Shown: positions 1 through 9,662, counted from the stretch's first letter. The stretch is DNA of 32,526 nucleotides from Hyphomicrobiaceae bacterium (GCA_021647535.1 JAKIUO010000009.1:1-32526), one strand, 5' to 3'. Translations and numbers: made by a program. Notes: generated from the sequence alone by a model not told the origin.

Positions 1-1
1 C

Positions 2-1528
2 ATTCAGGGTTTGCTAAGCCGCAATCAGCTGATCAATAAAAGGCGCTTGAGCAACTGGCGGCATATCACCTCGCTGCGGGCGCAAAAATGCGTTAATGCG
101 CTGGTTCGGGATCAGCAAGATCAAAAAGACCTGACTTTTGTTCTGAAAACCATGTCTGTGGAAGTGCCGCAGGGGCGGCTGGCTCCAGACAAGGAAGCTG
201 AACTCAAACTATTGTCGCGCTCACAAGGGGTTATTCGTAATAATCCGGTGCGCCGGGCCAATCATTTTGTCCCCTCTGCCCGTTTTGGGGCACGGGCTGA
301 AATGGTTGATCTATATGGTTATGAGTGGCGCAAATATGTGGCGCGGGTCGATTTGTCGGTGAACGCCGCGCAGAATCTGCGTTTTCGCGACAAGGTGGCC
401 AAGCAACTTGGCAAGCTCAATAGCAAATACCGCCAAAAGCTCAACCGGCGCTATACGTTGGATGTGCTGGCCCGCCGGCGCGGCAGGCGGTTGCCGGATA
501 TTATTGTGGCCGCCGCCGATGAAAATGGCAAGCTTGTACGTTATTTTGAAGCGGGACAAAATGCTCATTATTTTGGTTCGAGCACGGCAAGGGACCGTCT
601 CAGCGGACGCTATGAGCGCGACCGGGAAGGGCGGGCTGTGGCCTCGACCGCCAAAATGCTGGGAGCCGTGCTCATTTCCAATGATGGCGAAGATACCCCC
701 GACAGTAAATATCTTGATACGGATGCGCCTTCAAAAGGCTTGCAAACCTGTCGCCGCAAAGGGGGACAAAGGCGTTTGCGGCGGGCTGAAACGGTTTTTG
801 CCTGCTCGATGTCAGGGCCGCTGGCCAACCGGTTGTTCAAGCTCGGGCAAGGGACAGTGCGCCAGACTGTGGATCGCTTTGGCTTCAACATGCCCTATGC
901 CGCCAAGAAAGAGGATGAAACCCCGCCCTCAACGGCTGTGGCGCATGGTTTGATCCGGGGTAGTCCGCAAAAGGTTCATCAAATGGCGGCGGTTATACTG
1001 GCATCGCTGACGGGGCGCGGCGCACGTCCTGTTGGCCTGCCAACGCTCATCAATAATCATTCGCGCACCAGCCGCCGCAATGACGATAGCGCAGAGATTG
1101 AGAGCACCAGCGATATCATTCCTGACCGTGTGATCAGTCCGCAGGGGCGGGGGCTTTTGCAACGTTTCTTGTCAGCGCCGCTTTGTTATGAATATAAGAA
1201 AAAGCGCCATGGCACCTTGAAAAGCCAGAGCAAATGGTGCGCCAAACGTCATAAGTCCATCGCCTTGCATATTGCCAAGACGGGGACGCAGGTTACGGAT
1301 GATCCTGACACCACCGTTGATGTCTGGCTGGCGGGCGGCGTGCAGTTTACCAATGGCAAAAGCTATTCCTATGTGGTGATGGTGGGATCGGGCAGCGTTT
1401 CTGAACCGCTTGGATATCGCCTGCATTCCAGCCAGCTGGCGGCCCCTTTGCTGGGCGTTTTGATGAAAGAGCTGGAGCAATTGGCCGCGCCAAAAGCGCA
1501 GGCCAGAGTGGGTAAAATAACACCATAA
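2..1528 (+). CDS. Penicillin-binding protein, transpeptidase domain (5' end outside window)
   Basis: The frame is open to the left edge, so the N-terminus is missing; 505 residues are visible from the first possible start at position 11. The three penicillin-binding motifs can be read: an SxxK motif STAK (residues about 212-215, DNA from 644), a CSMSG segment (about 266-270) where the SxN motif is expected, and KTG at about 423-425 (DNA from 1277). The part before STAK resembles the linker and early transpeptidase fold of class A penicillin-binding proteins. The missing N-terminus could therefore carry a GT51 glycosyltransferase, but that is inference. The role would be peptidoglycan cross-linking on the periplasmic face. 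The protein is rich in Arg and Lys. The next gene, 360 bp downstream on the same strand, encodes a large membrane protein that could also act at the envelope. Family assignment is fairly sure; the subclass is not. Confidence 0.78.
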   Translation: MQGLLSRNQLINKRRLSNWRHITSLRAQKCVNALVRDQQDQKDLTFVLKTMSVEVPQGRLAPDKEAELKLLSRSQGVIRNNPVRRANHFVPSARFGARAEMVDLYGYEWRKYVARVDLSVNAAQNLRFRDKVAKQLGKLNSKYRQKLNRRYTLDVLARRRGRRLPDIIVAAADENGKLVRYFEAGQNAHYFGSSTARDRLSGRYERDREGRAVASTAKMLGAVLISNDGEDTPDSKYLDTDAPSKGLQTCRRKGGQRRLRRAETVFACSMSGPLANRLFKLGQGTVRQTVDRFGFNMPYAAKKEDETPPSTAVAHGLIRGSPQKVHQMAAVILASLTGRGARPVGLPTLINNHSRTSRRNDDSAEIESTSDIIPDRVISPQGRGLLQRFLSAPLCYEYKKKRHGTLKSQSKWCAKRHKSIALHIAKTGTQVTDDPDTTVDVWLAGGVQFTNGKSYSYVVMVGSGSVSEPLGYRLHSSQLAAPLLGVLMKELEQLAAPKAQARVGKITP

Positions 1529-1887
1529 TTACGTGTGATAAGAGGCTTTGGCGTGTGCGTCTTAATCTTAATGGTCCATCGGCTTGCAGCCGGTGATCAT
1601 TGAGTGCTATTTAGAGGATACAATCTTCTGCGTTTGGAGCGTGAGGCGGTCGTTCAGGTGATCGTGAAGTCAAATCATGATTTTGTCACGAAACAGCCCA
1701 AATAACAGTCTAGTAGATATGGTTGAGTTTGGGGGGAAAACTGTCAGGCCGCAAGTTGCTGGTTTCAGTAAAGTTTTTTCTGGAAATGCGGGTTGCGTCT
1801 GCTGTAATCTGGTAGAGCGCTAGGGGGCAGAGCAGGAGTTTTTGTCCCAACATAGGTTTTTGGCGGATGCTGCAAAGGAGTTTCTTC
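1529..1887. other. Intergenic region, no gene seen
   Basis: About 360 bp between the penicillin-binding protein and the large membrane protein. I see no convincing ORF. A short imperfect hairpin lies near 1577-1597 without a following U-run. The only clear signal is the ribosome binding site at the right end. Confidence 0.5.
1874..1880 (+). promoter_or_regulatory. Strong ribosome binding site deciding a GTG start
   Basis: AAAGGAG followed by a 7-nt spacer (TTTCTTC) and GTG at 1888. The ATG at 1867 in the same frame has no comparable site, so GTG 1888 is preferred as the start of the downstream gene. Confidence 0.7.
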
Positions 1888-4800
1888 GTGCTCGAGTGGT
1901 CACTCAGAAAAATATTCGGGATAAAAAAGCCCCCCTCACGTGAGGCACAGGCCAAAAAGACCGGCGAAGCGCTCGGAAATGAGGCCGCAAGCACAGTCCT
2001 TTCTACTGGCGAGCAGAGAGTTGAGCCAATCCTTGGCGATGGTACAGATCAGGCGCTGCTTTCCCAAAGTGACAGCGCAGCAAGCACAGGGCTTTCGGCT
2101 GCTGTGCCGGGCGAATTGCGCCCTGTTGAAGCGGCCCCCGTGGTCCAGGAAGCCGTCGTCAATAAAGAGACCAAGGTTCATATTTTCAATTTCAAAGCGT
2201 GGTTTTATGCCGATCCGGTCAAGGCCGCTTTGACGATCGGGCTGGCTTTCCTCTCCTGGCTGGCCACCTATACCGGTATGCTGGAACTTATTCAGGCCAA
2301 TACGGGTTCGCTTGATATTGGCTCGCGACTGGCCATCGGCTTTGCTGTGATGATGCTGATGCTGATGATCCTTTATCTGCTCGACAGTCTCTATTCAGGT
2401 GGTACACCGACCTGGCTGAAACCGGTCTTTGTGTTTGGCTATCTGTTTTTGACCTTGATCTCTGTTGGTTTTGGCTTTGGCTTTTACTGGAAATATCTTG
2501 AGGCTCAGACCGAGGCGACGCGTTCGGCGGAAAGTGCGGTTTCGCAGGTTCAGGTGGCCCTGCAAATTGGCCAATCGCGCCTGGAGCAGTTACAAAGCAC
2601 CTTCACGCAGCTGACAACCCTGTCGGCGCGAAAAGCCACGCAAGAGCGTGAACATGGCAATAGTTGCCCGAACTCCTCACCAGGTGAGGGGCCGCGTATG
2701 CGTTTGCGCGATAGCGACAGCCAGAAATTTGCCTATGCCGCTGAATATATCACAGGAAGGGCGACCTCGGTCAAAGGGGATCTGACGGCTCTCAATGCTG
2801 ATCTGAAAAAGGTCGTGACGCGTGATGGCTCGACCGTTGGCGCGGATGGCACGCGCAACAAGTTTTTGCGCTCGCTGGGCCGCAAGCTCGATTTGACCAT
2901 TGCCCGCTTTAATACGCTGCGCACCGATCCGCAATTGCGCCAGTTCCGCGATAGTTTTGACAAGCGCGCCAGCACCACGGTTTTCCCGAAAGGCGGTGGG
3001 CGCACCTTCCGTTGCCCGGATGTGCAATTGCAGACTGCTTTGCGCGGTGTGGTGCGGGCCATTGATGATATTCCCGCAATCAAAAACCCGAAAATTTCAG
3101 CGGTTGAAGGCGCTGAAGCCATTGTTGAGGCGTTTCGCCGGCTGGCCGTGACCCTGGCCGCTTTGCCGACACTGAAATTGCCGCCAAGCCCGGATGAATT
3201 GCGCAAGGCGCGTAAAAATGCCATCAGCGCCGGGCGTAAGGTCGAGGTTTCAAATATTGACCCGGGATTGTCGAAGCGTGATTATATTCCGCTCTCGGCA
3301 GCCGTATTCGTCGATTTATGTATCCTGCTGATCTCGCTCAATCGGCGCTACGACAATTTCGAGAAGCTGCAAGCTTCGGTGGCCAGCGCAGAGGCCGGAG
3401 AAATCGGCAATACGGTTTTGAAAATTTTTGAAGCCCACAAAAATAAGATTTCGGAGGAAATGCTGGAAATATTCCACCATGCCGAGTTTGAGCATGGGCG
3501 AGACTATTATCTGGCAGTGCCCTTGATCAAGGGGTCGAAAAAGGCGCTGATTCATAAGCGGTTACATGCCAAACAGCAAGAAACCATTCAATCACAGCAT
3601 GAAACGCTGGATCACAAAATCAGTATTCTTGAGGAGAAAAAGCAAAACCTTGTTGTTGAGCGCACGGAACAGGAACGCCGAAAGCTGCAATTGACCAATG
3701 AACTCCACAAGCTGGTCACGGCTGAAAACCGTATTATCGAGCAGATCAAGCAAAAGTTTTTGACCTATCATGGCGAAACACCCGAGCAAATGGCTGAACG
3801 CCAGGACATGATCAGCCTGGACGGGCGGCGTCAGATTGTTTTGCAGAATGTCAATCGCCACAGGAGCGAGCTGGAAAAGCATGAGCGGGTGATGAACGGC
3901 AATTTCTTGCGCGTTGAGCAGGTAAAAACAGAAATTGTTCAATTAACAGAACAACGTACCTCTATTCACAAAGAAGAAGAACGGGTGTTGATGGGGCAGC
4001 TGGAAAGCTCGGCAGAACATGATTTGGCCAAGGAGGCGCGCTTTTTGTCAAATCTGTGCATCTCCCTTGAAGCCAATAATATTCTGCATCTGGCCAGCAT
4101 CTACCCCTTCCAGCGTACGGTACGTAATGAGCTGAGAAAGCATAATAGTCGCTACTTTGCCGAGGGACGGACATATCGCGTTTATCGGTTCCGCAAAGTG
4201 GCCGATACACAAAGCCAGATGGTGCTGGATCTTATTATGGAAGCTTCGCGGCGGGCCAGAGCCAATGGCGATTTTGAATCCGAGAATGAGAGCCAGGTTC
4301 CCGCTAAAATGCCTGAAAAACTGGCAGAACCTCCGGTCAACAATGAGCCTGAAGAAGCGGTGAACAAACAGGAAATCAAAGACATATTGCGCGAAATGCA
4401 GGCCGAGATGAAACAAAAAGAGGTCGATTCTGAGCAAAAAATAGCCGATCAGCAGGCAGAGATTGAAAAACTACGCCAGGAAACCGCGCAACAGACCGTT
4501 TCTCCCATTGATCATGATGCGCCTGATCTTGAGATCGTGCCCCTGCGGGAGCTGTCTCGCGAAGAACGAAAAAGCGCCAGTGAGGGCATTCGCAAACAGC
4601 TGACGGGGGCTATAGGCCTTGGTGTTGTGACGCAGAACCTGGCAAAGCTTGGCAAGGAAGAGGTGAAGCCACCGGTTTCGGTTGAAGTCTCGGCACCGGT
4701 TGAAGTCCCGGCTCCAGTTAAAACCATTGACCAGCCCAGCCGGGCAGAGGAAGTCATGCAACCTGCCAGCCCGAATATTATTCAAGAAAAACTGGCCAGC

Positions 4801-5736
4801 CTGTTTACAACGGGAGGGAAGGCCGCAACGCCGGTTGCCCCAGAACCCGAGCAAACTGAAAAGGCACCAGTTGTCGCTTTGAATGAAAGGATCGTGGCAG
4901 TTGAAGAGGTCAAAACCGTTGCGCCCGAACCCGGGTTGCCGATTGCAGCTGAGCCAGTTGTGGCCCCAGAGCCAATAGTAGAAGCTGCACCCGAGCCAGA
5001 ACCAGAATCTGCCAGCGAGCCCCACAAAACGGATGACTTTCGCCGGGGTGTCAATGAAGACAGTCTGCTGCCACCACAATGGGAGGCGAGCCTTGAGGCG
5101 GCCACGGAAACAATTGATACGGATGATCTCGTCAGTGAAACAGTTATCAATGAGCCAATTATCAGCGAACCTGTAATCAGTGCACCAATTATCAGCACAC
5201 CAGCAATCAAAGATCAGCCGATCAGCACGCCAGCAATCAGCACACAACCGGCCAGCGAGGCCCCTATAATCAGCTCACCTCTTATAATAACCGGAGCGAA
5301 GCCAAAAGTTGATGCCGGTGTTCTGGATAATCTGGCCCAGAGTTCTAAACTCAAAGATCTTAATGATCGGGTCAAGAGCCTGGATAATGATAGCGTCACA
5401 AAGCTTGATGAAGCCGATAATTCGTCTGCTGGAGAAGAGAGCGGCCCTGTCACCCAGGAACAGCAGCCTTTGACAGATCCGGTTATCCTATCGGCTCGCG
5501 ATGCCAATCAAGAATTGGTGGTAGAGCCCGTAGTCGAGCCTATTTTGGAGCCTGTGGTGGCACCAGTATCTGGGCATCATGTGGCAGAGGATGAGCCATC
5601 AGAGGTTGAAAACATTGAATGGGGCGATACGCCTTCCATGTTTGGCACAGAGAATAATGTTTTTGATGAAGCTTCAGAAGATATGAAGGCGCGCCATCTG
5701 GCGGAGCGATTCCGGCCCAACACGGATAAAAAATAA
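1888..5736 (+). CDS. Large four-helix membrane protein with coiled coils and acidic Pro-rich tail, function unknown
   Basis: 1282 residues from GTG 1888 (in-frame ATG at 1867 lacks a ribosome site). A soluble N-terminus (1-105) is followed by three hydrophobic helices at about 111-136, 145-168 and 178-202, and a fourth at about 467-485. The 265-residue segment between helices 3 and 4 is helical and contains two cysteines (C260, C376) that could form a disulfide if it is periplasmic. After helix 4 comes a long Lys/Glu/Gln-rich coiled coil (about 555-710), a compact region (about 715-790), a second short coiled coil (about 824-870), then a disordered Pro/Glu/Val-rich tail with an Ile-Ser-x-Pro repeat (about 1087-1132). 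With four helices both ends are on the same side, probably cytoplasmic. The architecture recalls DUF4407-like proteins, but I do not claim membership. It follows a penicillin-binding protein gene, so an envelope or cell-organisation role is possible. Confidence 0.8.
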   Translation: MLEWSLRKIFGIKKPPSREAQAKKTGEALGNEAASTVLSTGEQRVEPILGDGTDQALLSQSDSAASTGLSAAVPGELRPVEAAPVVQEAVVNKETKVHIFNFKAWFYADPVKAALTIGLAFLSWLATYTGMLELIQANTGSLDIGSRLAIGFAVMMLMLMILYLLDSLYSGGTPTWLKPVFVFGYLFLTLISVGFGFGFYWKYLEAQTEATRSAESAVSQVQVALQIGQSRLEQLQSTFTQLTTLSARKATQEREHGNSCPNSSPGEGPRMRLRDSDSQKFAYAAEYITGRATSVKGDLTALNADLKKVVTRDGSTVGADGTRNKFLRSLGRKLDLTIARFNTLRTDPQLRQFRDSFDKRASTTVFPKGGGRTFRCPDVQLQTALRGVVRAIDDIPAIKNPKISAVEGAEAIVEAFRRLAVTLAALPTLKLPPSPDELRKARKNAISAGRKVEVSNIDPGLSKRDYIPLSAAVFVDLCILLISLNRRYDNFEKLQASVASAEAGEIGNTVLKIFEAHKNKISEEMLEIFHHAEFEHGRDYYLAVPLIKGSKKALIHKRLHAKQQETIQSQHETLDHKISILEEKKQNLVVERTEQERRKLQLTNELHKLVTAENRIIEQIKQKFLTYHGETPEQMAERQDMISLDGRRQIVLQNVNRHRSELEKHERVMNGNFLRVEQVKTEIVQLTEQRTSIHKEEERVLMGQLESSAEHDLAKEARFLSNLCISLEANNILHLASIYPFQRTVRNELRKHNSRYFAEGRTYRVYRFRKVADTQSQMVLDLIMEASRRARANGDFESENESQVPAKMPEKLAEPPVNNEPEEAVNKQEIKDILREMQAEMKQKEVDSEQKIADQQAEIEKLRQETAQQTVSPIDHDAPDLEIVPLRELSREERKSASEGIRKQLTGAIGLGVVTQNLAKLGKEEVKPPVSVEVSAPVEVPAPVKTIDQPSRAEEVMQPASPNIIQEKLASLFTTGGKAATPVAPEPEQTEKAPVVALNERIVAVEEVKTVAPEPGLPIAAEPVVAPEPIVEAAPEPEPESASEPHKTDDFRRGVNEDSLLPPQWEASLEAATETIDTDDLVSETVINEPIISEPVISAPIISTPAIKDQPISTPAISTQPASEAPIISSPLIITGAKPKVDAGVLDNLAQSSKLKDLNDRVKSLDNDSVTKLDEADNSSAGEESGPVTQEQQPLTDPVILSARDANQELVVEPVVEPILEPVVAPVSGHHVAEDEPSEVENIEWGDTPSMFGTENNVFDEASEDMKARHLAERFRPNTDKK
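5145..5285 (+). repeat. Degenerate in-gene tandem repeat encoding Ile-Ser-x-Pro units
   Basis: Within the tail of the large membrane protein the codons for units such as IISEP, VISAP, IISTP, PISTP and AISTQ recur with a spacing of about 15-21 nt (residues about 1087-1132). ATCAGC and CCA/CCG codons repeat at the DNA level, which suggests expansion by slippage. Confidence 0.65.
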
Positions 5737-5926
5737 AAAAAGAGGCTTTGTGAGAATGTGAAAATTATTACGAGTTAAATCAATGGAATGATATAATTTT
5801 TGACTTTCTCATGCAGAAAATGTTGCGCGTTAAAACCTTTCTTAACCGTCATGGCGCAAATTGGATAAACATAAGGGGCATGGGTTAGATGTAATTCACC
5901 GCTCCAGACTTTTCCGATTTTGAGAC

Positions 5927-5932
5927 AAGGGG
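5927..5932 (+). promoter_or_regulatory. Ribosome binding site of the 5940 gene
   Basis: AAGGGG with a 7-nt spacer before ATG 5940. It supports this small unknown ORF as a real gene. Confidence 0.55.
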
Positions 5933-5939
5933 CGCCGCA

Positions 5940-6587
5940 ATGGGCTTTCTGACTGAATTTTCTTCCAAAGCTGAAATTCATCGCAGGGAGGTTATCAAGC
6001 GTTTTGATGACTTTTTCGTCTCCTATTTCGACAAATTGGAAATGCTTGATGACACCATTGCAAATGATCTGATTGTAACATTGTTGGCGCGTGCCCCAGC
6101 CAGCCCGGTGGCGCAAGCGGTTCAGCGTCATGCGGATCGGTTAGAAGGGCTTGGGGTGGATTTACGGGTTATTTTTGCCAAGATTGATCCGGCCTCTGAC
6201 TTTGCCAGTTTCGCTGAAGTGAACGGCTTGTATAGTGGCGACAAGTGTTTGGACGCGTCCATCCGCTGGGCGAAAAATCCGGCTCTGCTTGATGCCCATG
6301 AACAGCTTGTGCTGGGAGAGAGCCATTGTTGGTCTGGAGACAGTATGCGCCGTTCGCCGGATGCGCGTTTTGCGCTTGATATGTTCGAGTTTGCGAGTAC
6401 GACAACTGTTAAACTAGGTGAAATGGCATTTGATGGCCTTTGGTCGATCAGTGATGCTATACCAAACTCTCGTTTCCGCAATGTCGCAAACGCAACAAGC
6501 GATGATCCAGCTGTCCTCGAATTTGATGGTATTGGCGAACAATTGCTTGAAGCCACCATGGCTGAAACTTTTTATACGCGTCATTAA
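5940..6587 (+). CDS. Hypothetical soluble protein (215 aa)
   Basis: Not recognised. The ATG has a good ribosome site (AAGGGG, 7-nt spacing), and the ORF fills the space between the large membrane protein and valS on the same strand. No signal peptide and no transmembrane segment are visible. The N-terminal half is rich in hydrophobic and acidic residues in a pattern expected for helices (about 20-65), followed by mixed segments with Trp (W112, W134, W166). A cluster near residues 125-150 (HEQLVLGESHCWSGDSMRR) could be a loop with possible metal ligands, but nothing proves a site. It is preceded by about 200 bp of AT-rich DNA, so it is probably transcribed on its own rather than with the large gene upstream. 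No function is offered. Confidence 0.65.
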   Translation: MGFLTEFSSKAEIHRREVIKRFDDFFVSYFDKLEMLDDTIANDLIVTLLARAPASPVAQAVQRHADRLEGLGVDLRVIFAKIDPASDFASFAEVNGLYSGDKCLDASIRWAKNPALLDAHEQLVLGESHCWSGDSMRRSPDARFALDMFEFASTTTVKLGEMAFDGLWSISDAIPNSRFRNVANATSDDPAVLEFDGIGEQLLEATMAETFYTRH

Positions 6588-6711
6588 TTGCGTTGCCCCG
6601 GATCAGCCCGAGAGTTTCAAACAAAAACAACCCATTTCAATTTTGAGTTTCTGCCTCCACTCCTGTCTCACTCGCATATATCCAGCCATGCTTATTGACT
6701 GGCGCGGGTAG

Positions 6712-6737
6712 TTGTGTTTTTTCATGAAAAAACACAA
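6712..6737. promoter_or_regulatory. Perfect 26-bp palindrome upstream of valS
   Basis: The arms TTGTGTTTTTTCA and TGAAAAAACACAA meet with no spacer, centred between 6724 and 6725. It ends 19 bp before the valS start codon. An operator for a dimeric repressor, or an RNA hairpin covering the leader, would both fit. The GC-poor stem argues against a strong terminator. Confidence 0.5.
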
Positions 6738-6756
6738 TTTGGGATCGATAGCCATT

Positions 6757-9594
6757 ATGCTCGAAAAAAAGTTTCAACCCGCTAAGGTCGAGGAACGCAT
6801 TTACCGCCAATGGGAAGAGGCAGGAGCCTTTAAAAGCCAGGCGGATCGTGTCGAAAAAGGCGTGAAATCCTATTGCATTGTTATCCCGCCGCCCAATGTC
6901 ACCGGTTCATTGCATATGGGCCATGCCCTTAACAACACCATTCAAGATATTCTGGCGCGTTTCGAGCGTATGCGCGGCAAGGATGTGCTCTGGCAGCCCG
7001 GTATGGATCATGCGGGCATCGCCACGCAAATGGTCGTTGAGCGCCAGCTGGCCGAAAATGGCGAGCCAGGACGCCGAGAGATGGGCCGCGAAGCCTTTAT
7101 CGAGCGCATCTGGGAGTGGAAGGAACAGTCCGGCGGCACCATTATCAATCAGCTGCGCCGCCTCGGGGCCTCTTGTGACTGGTCCAGAGAGCGTTTCACC
7201 ATGGATGAGGGATTGTCAAAAGCCGTTCGGAAAACCTTTGTCGAGTTGCACAGGGCCGGTCTGATCTATCGCGATAAACGGCTGGTCAACTGGGATCCGC
7301 ATTTCCAGACGGCAATTTCCGATCTTGAAGTTGAAAATATCGAGGTTGATGGTCATTTCTGGCATTTCAAATATCCGCTGGAAAATGGCGAAACCTATGA
7401 ATTCCCCATCGAACATGACGAGGATGGCAAACCCACCAAATGGGAGACCCGCGACTATATTTCCATCGCGACGACGCGACCAGAAACCATGCTGGGGGAT
7501 GGCGCGGTTGCCGTTCATCCAGATGATGCGCGCTATGCGCCGATTGTCGGCAAAAAGGTGCTGCTGCCGTTGGCTGATCGCACTATTCCCATCATTACCG
7601 ATGAACACGCCGACCCGGAACTTGGTTCGGGTACCGTTAAAATCACCGGCGCACATGATTTCAATGATTATCAGGTGGCGCGTCGTAATGATCTGCCTTT
7701 GCTGGTCATCATGGATGAAAAGGGCAATATGGCGGGGGAGATCCCGGAAAAATATAAAGGGCTGGAGCGTTTTGAAGCGCGCAAGCTTATCGTCAAGGAT
7801 ATTGATGCGCTTGGTTTGCTGATCGAGATCGAAGACAAGAAAGTCATGCAGCCGTTTGGCGATCGTTCGCATGTGGTCATCGAACCCATGTTGACCGACC
7901 AGTGGTATGTCAATGCGCAGGAGCTGGCAAAGCCGGCCATCAAAGCCGTCGAGAGCGGGCGCACGCGCTTTGTGCCGGGCAACTGGGACAAGACCTATTA
8001 CCAATGGATGCGCAATATCGAACCCTGGTGCATCTCACGCCAGCTCTGGTGGGGCCATCAGATTCCGGTATGGTACGGGCCGGATGATGAGATTTTTGTC
8101 GCTTATTCGCAAGACGAAGCGCAAAAGGCTGCCGACAAACATTATGGCAAAGCGGTAGAGTTGCGCCAGGACGAGGACGTACTCGACACCTGGTTTTCAT
8201 CGGGCCTGTGGGCCTTTTCAACGCTGGGCTGGCCGGATGATGCGCCCGAACTGAAACGCTATTATCCAACCAATGTGCTGGTCACCGGCTTTGACATCAT
8301 CTTTTTCTGGGTGGCCCGCATGATGATGATGGGGCTGCATTTCATGGACGAGGTGCCGTTCGATACGGTCTATGTTCATGCTCTGGTGCGCGACGAGAAG
8401 GGCGCTAAAATGTCCAAGTCCAAGGGCAATGTCATGGACCCGCTGGATATTGTCGATGGTGTTGATCTGGAAACACTGGTCGCCAAGCGCACCTCCAACA
8501 TGATGAACCCGCAGGATGCCAAAAAGATCGCCAAGGCGACCCGCAAGGAATATCCTGACGGCATTCCGGCCTATGGCACCGACGCTCTGCGCTTTACGCT
8601 GGCGGCGATGGCGGCGCAGGGACGCGATGTGCGCATGTCCTTGTCGCGGGTCGAGGGCTATCGCAATTTTTCCACCAAGCTGTGGAATGCGGCGCGCTTT
8701 ACGCAGATGAACGAATGCAGCCGACGCGATGATTTTGATCCGGCCAGTTGCAAGGGCGCTGTCAATCGCTGGATCGCCGGGGAGATGGAGCGCACGACCC
8801 GCACCGTCACCGAGGCCATCGAGCTGCACCGCTATAATGAAGCCGCCAGTTCCGTTTATGGATTTGTCTGGCATATTTATTGTGACTGGTATCTGGAGCT
8901 CATCAAAACCGTCCTTACTGGTGATGACCAGGAAGCTTTGAGCGAAACGAGGGAGATGGCAGCCTATGTGCTCGACCAGATCTTGAAGCTGCTGCACCCC
9001 TTCATGCCCTTTATCACAGAAGAACTGTGGCAGAGTTTGGCGGAACAAGGCGCGCCGCGCCAGGGGCTTTTGATGCTTGCGCCATGGCCAAGCTTTACGG
9101 GCCTTGAGGATGCTGCCATTGAGCAGGAAATTGATTGGTTGATTCGCCTGATTACCGAAGTGCGCTCTGTGCGGGCCGAGATGAATGTGCCAGCGGGGGC
9201 CAAAGTGCCGTTGATTTTTACCGGGGCCGAGGCGCCGCTCATCGCGCGGATAGGGAGGCATGAAGAGACGCTAAAGCGTATCGCCAGACTGGAAAGTGTG
9301 AGCTTTCAAGCGGAGATACCTGCGGGAACAATCCAGATTATCCTCGATGAAGTGACTATCGCCATGTCGCTTGAGGGCATCATTGATGTAGAAGCAGAAG
9401 TTTCCCGGTTGAGCAAAGAGATTGACAAGCATGAGAGCGAAATCAAAAAACTCGATGCCAAGCTTGGCAATGAAAAGTTTGTGGCGCGGGCACCACAAGC
9501 TGTTGTTGATGAACAAAGGCAGCGGAAAGCAGATGCCGGACTGGCCATTGAGCAATTGCAAATCGCTCTGCAAAGGGTACAGTCTTTGGGGTAG
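6757..9594 (+). CDS. valS: Valyl-tRNA synthetase
   Basis: Class I aminoacyl-tRNA synthetase that charges tRNA-Val with valine in the cytoplasm. From ATG 6757 the protein has 945 residues, the usual bacterial length. The in-frame GTG at 6712 lies inside a palindrome and would add 15 residues not typical of ValS. Visible landmarks are the HIGH motif as HMGH (53-56) after PPPNVTGSL, the CP1 editing domain with TTRPETMLGD (about 245-254), the KMSKS motif exactly as KMSKS (551-555), the helical anticodon-binding domain (about 660-800), and the C-terminal ValS coiled coil rich in Lys/Glu (about 880-945). The gene is on the same strand as the 215-residue unknown gene, 170 bp downstream of it. A 26-bp palindrome sits just upstream of the start. 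The gene appears intact. Confidence 0.97.
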   Translation: MLEKKFQPAKVEERIYRQWEEAGAFKSQADRVEKGVKSYCIVIPPPNVTGSLHMGHALNNTIQDILARFERMRGKDVLWQPGMDHAGIATQMVVERQLAENGEPGRREMGREAFIERIWEWKEQSGGTIINQLRRLGASCDWSRERFTMDEGLSKAVRKTFVELHRAGLIYRDKRLVNWDPHFQTAISDLEVENIEVDGHFWHFKYPLENGETYEFPIEHDEDGKPTKWETRDYISIATTRPETMLGDGAVAVHPDDARYAPIVGKKVLLPLADRTIPIITDEHADPELGSGTVKITGAHDFNDYQVARRNDLPLLVIMDEKGNMAGEIPEKYKGLERFEARKLIVKDIDALGLLIEIEDKKVMQPFGDRSHVVIEPMLTDQWYVNAQELAKPAIKAVESGRTRFVPGNWDKTYYQWMRNIEPWCISRQLWWGHQIPVWYGPDDEIFVAYSQDEAQKAADKHYGKAVELRQDEDVLDTWFSSGLWAFSTLGWPDDAPELKRYYPTNVLVTGFDIIFFWVARMMMMGLHFMDEVPFDTVYVHALVRDEKGAKMSKSKGNVMDPLDIVDGVDLETLVAKRTSNMMNPQDAKKIAKATRKEYPDGIPAYGTDALRFTLAAMAAQGRDVRMSLSRVEGYRNFSTKLWNAARFTQMNECSRRDDFDPASCKGAVNRWIAGEMERTTRTVTEAIELHRYNEAASSVYGFVWHIYCDWYLELIKTVLTGDDQEALSETREMAAYVLDQILKLLHPFMPFITEELWQSLAEQGAPRQGLLMLAPWPSFTGLEDAAIEQEIDWLIRLITEVRSVRAEMNVPAGAKVPLIFTGAEAPLIARIGRHEETLKRIARLESVSFQAEIPAGTIQIILDEVTIAMSLEGIIDVEAEVSRLSKEIDKHESEIKKLDAKLGNEKFVARAPQAVVDEQRQRKADAGLAIEQLQIALQRVQSLG

Positions 9595-9622
9595 GCAGCC
9601 TTAAAGTGTGGATAAGTATTTG

Positions 9623-9662
9623 TTGGGGCTCTTGGAGCCAAGGACAGTTTTAAATCATTTTT
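9623..9662 (+). terminator. Possible valS terminator
   Basis: A hairpin with arms GGCTC and GAGCC around a TTG loop, flanked by TTGG and CAAGG, lies 30 bp after the valS stop. A run of T (around 9656-9662) follows about 20 nt later. The spacing is longer than in a classical intrinsic terminator, so this is tentative. Confidence 0.35.

Noticed and set aside
4471..5247. 258-codon antisense ORF, Trp/Cys/Arg rich
   Set aside because: It is the antisense of the repetitive tail of the large membrane protein, and its odd composition reflects that repeat.
8218..9261. 347-codon ORF antisense to valS
   Set aside because: valS is certain on the other strand. The ORF has no family features and is a codon-bias shadow.
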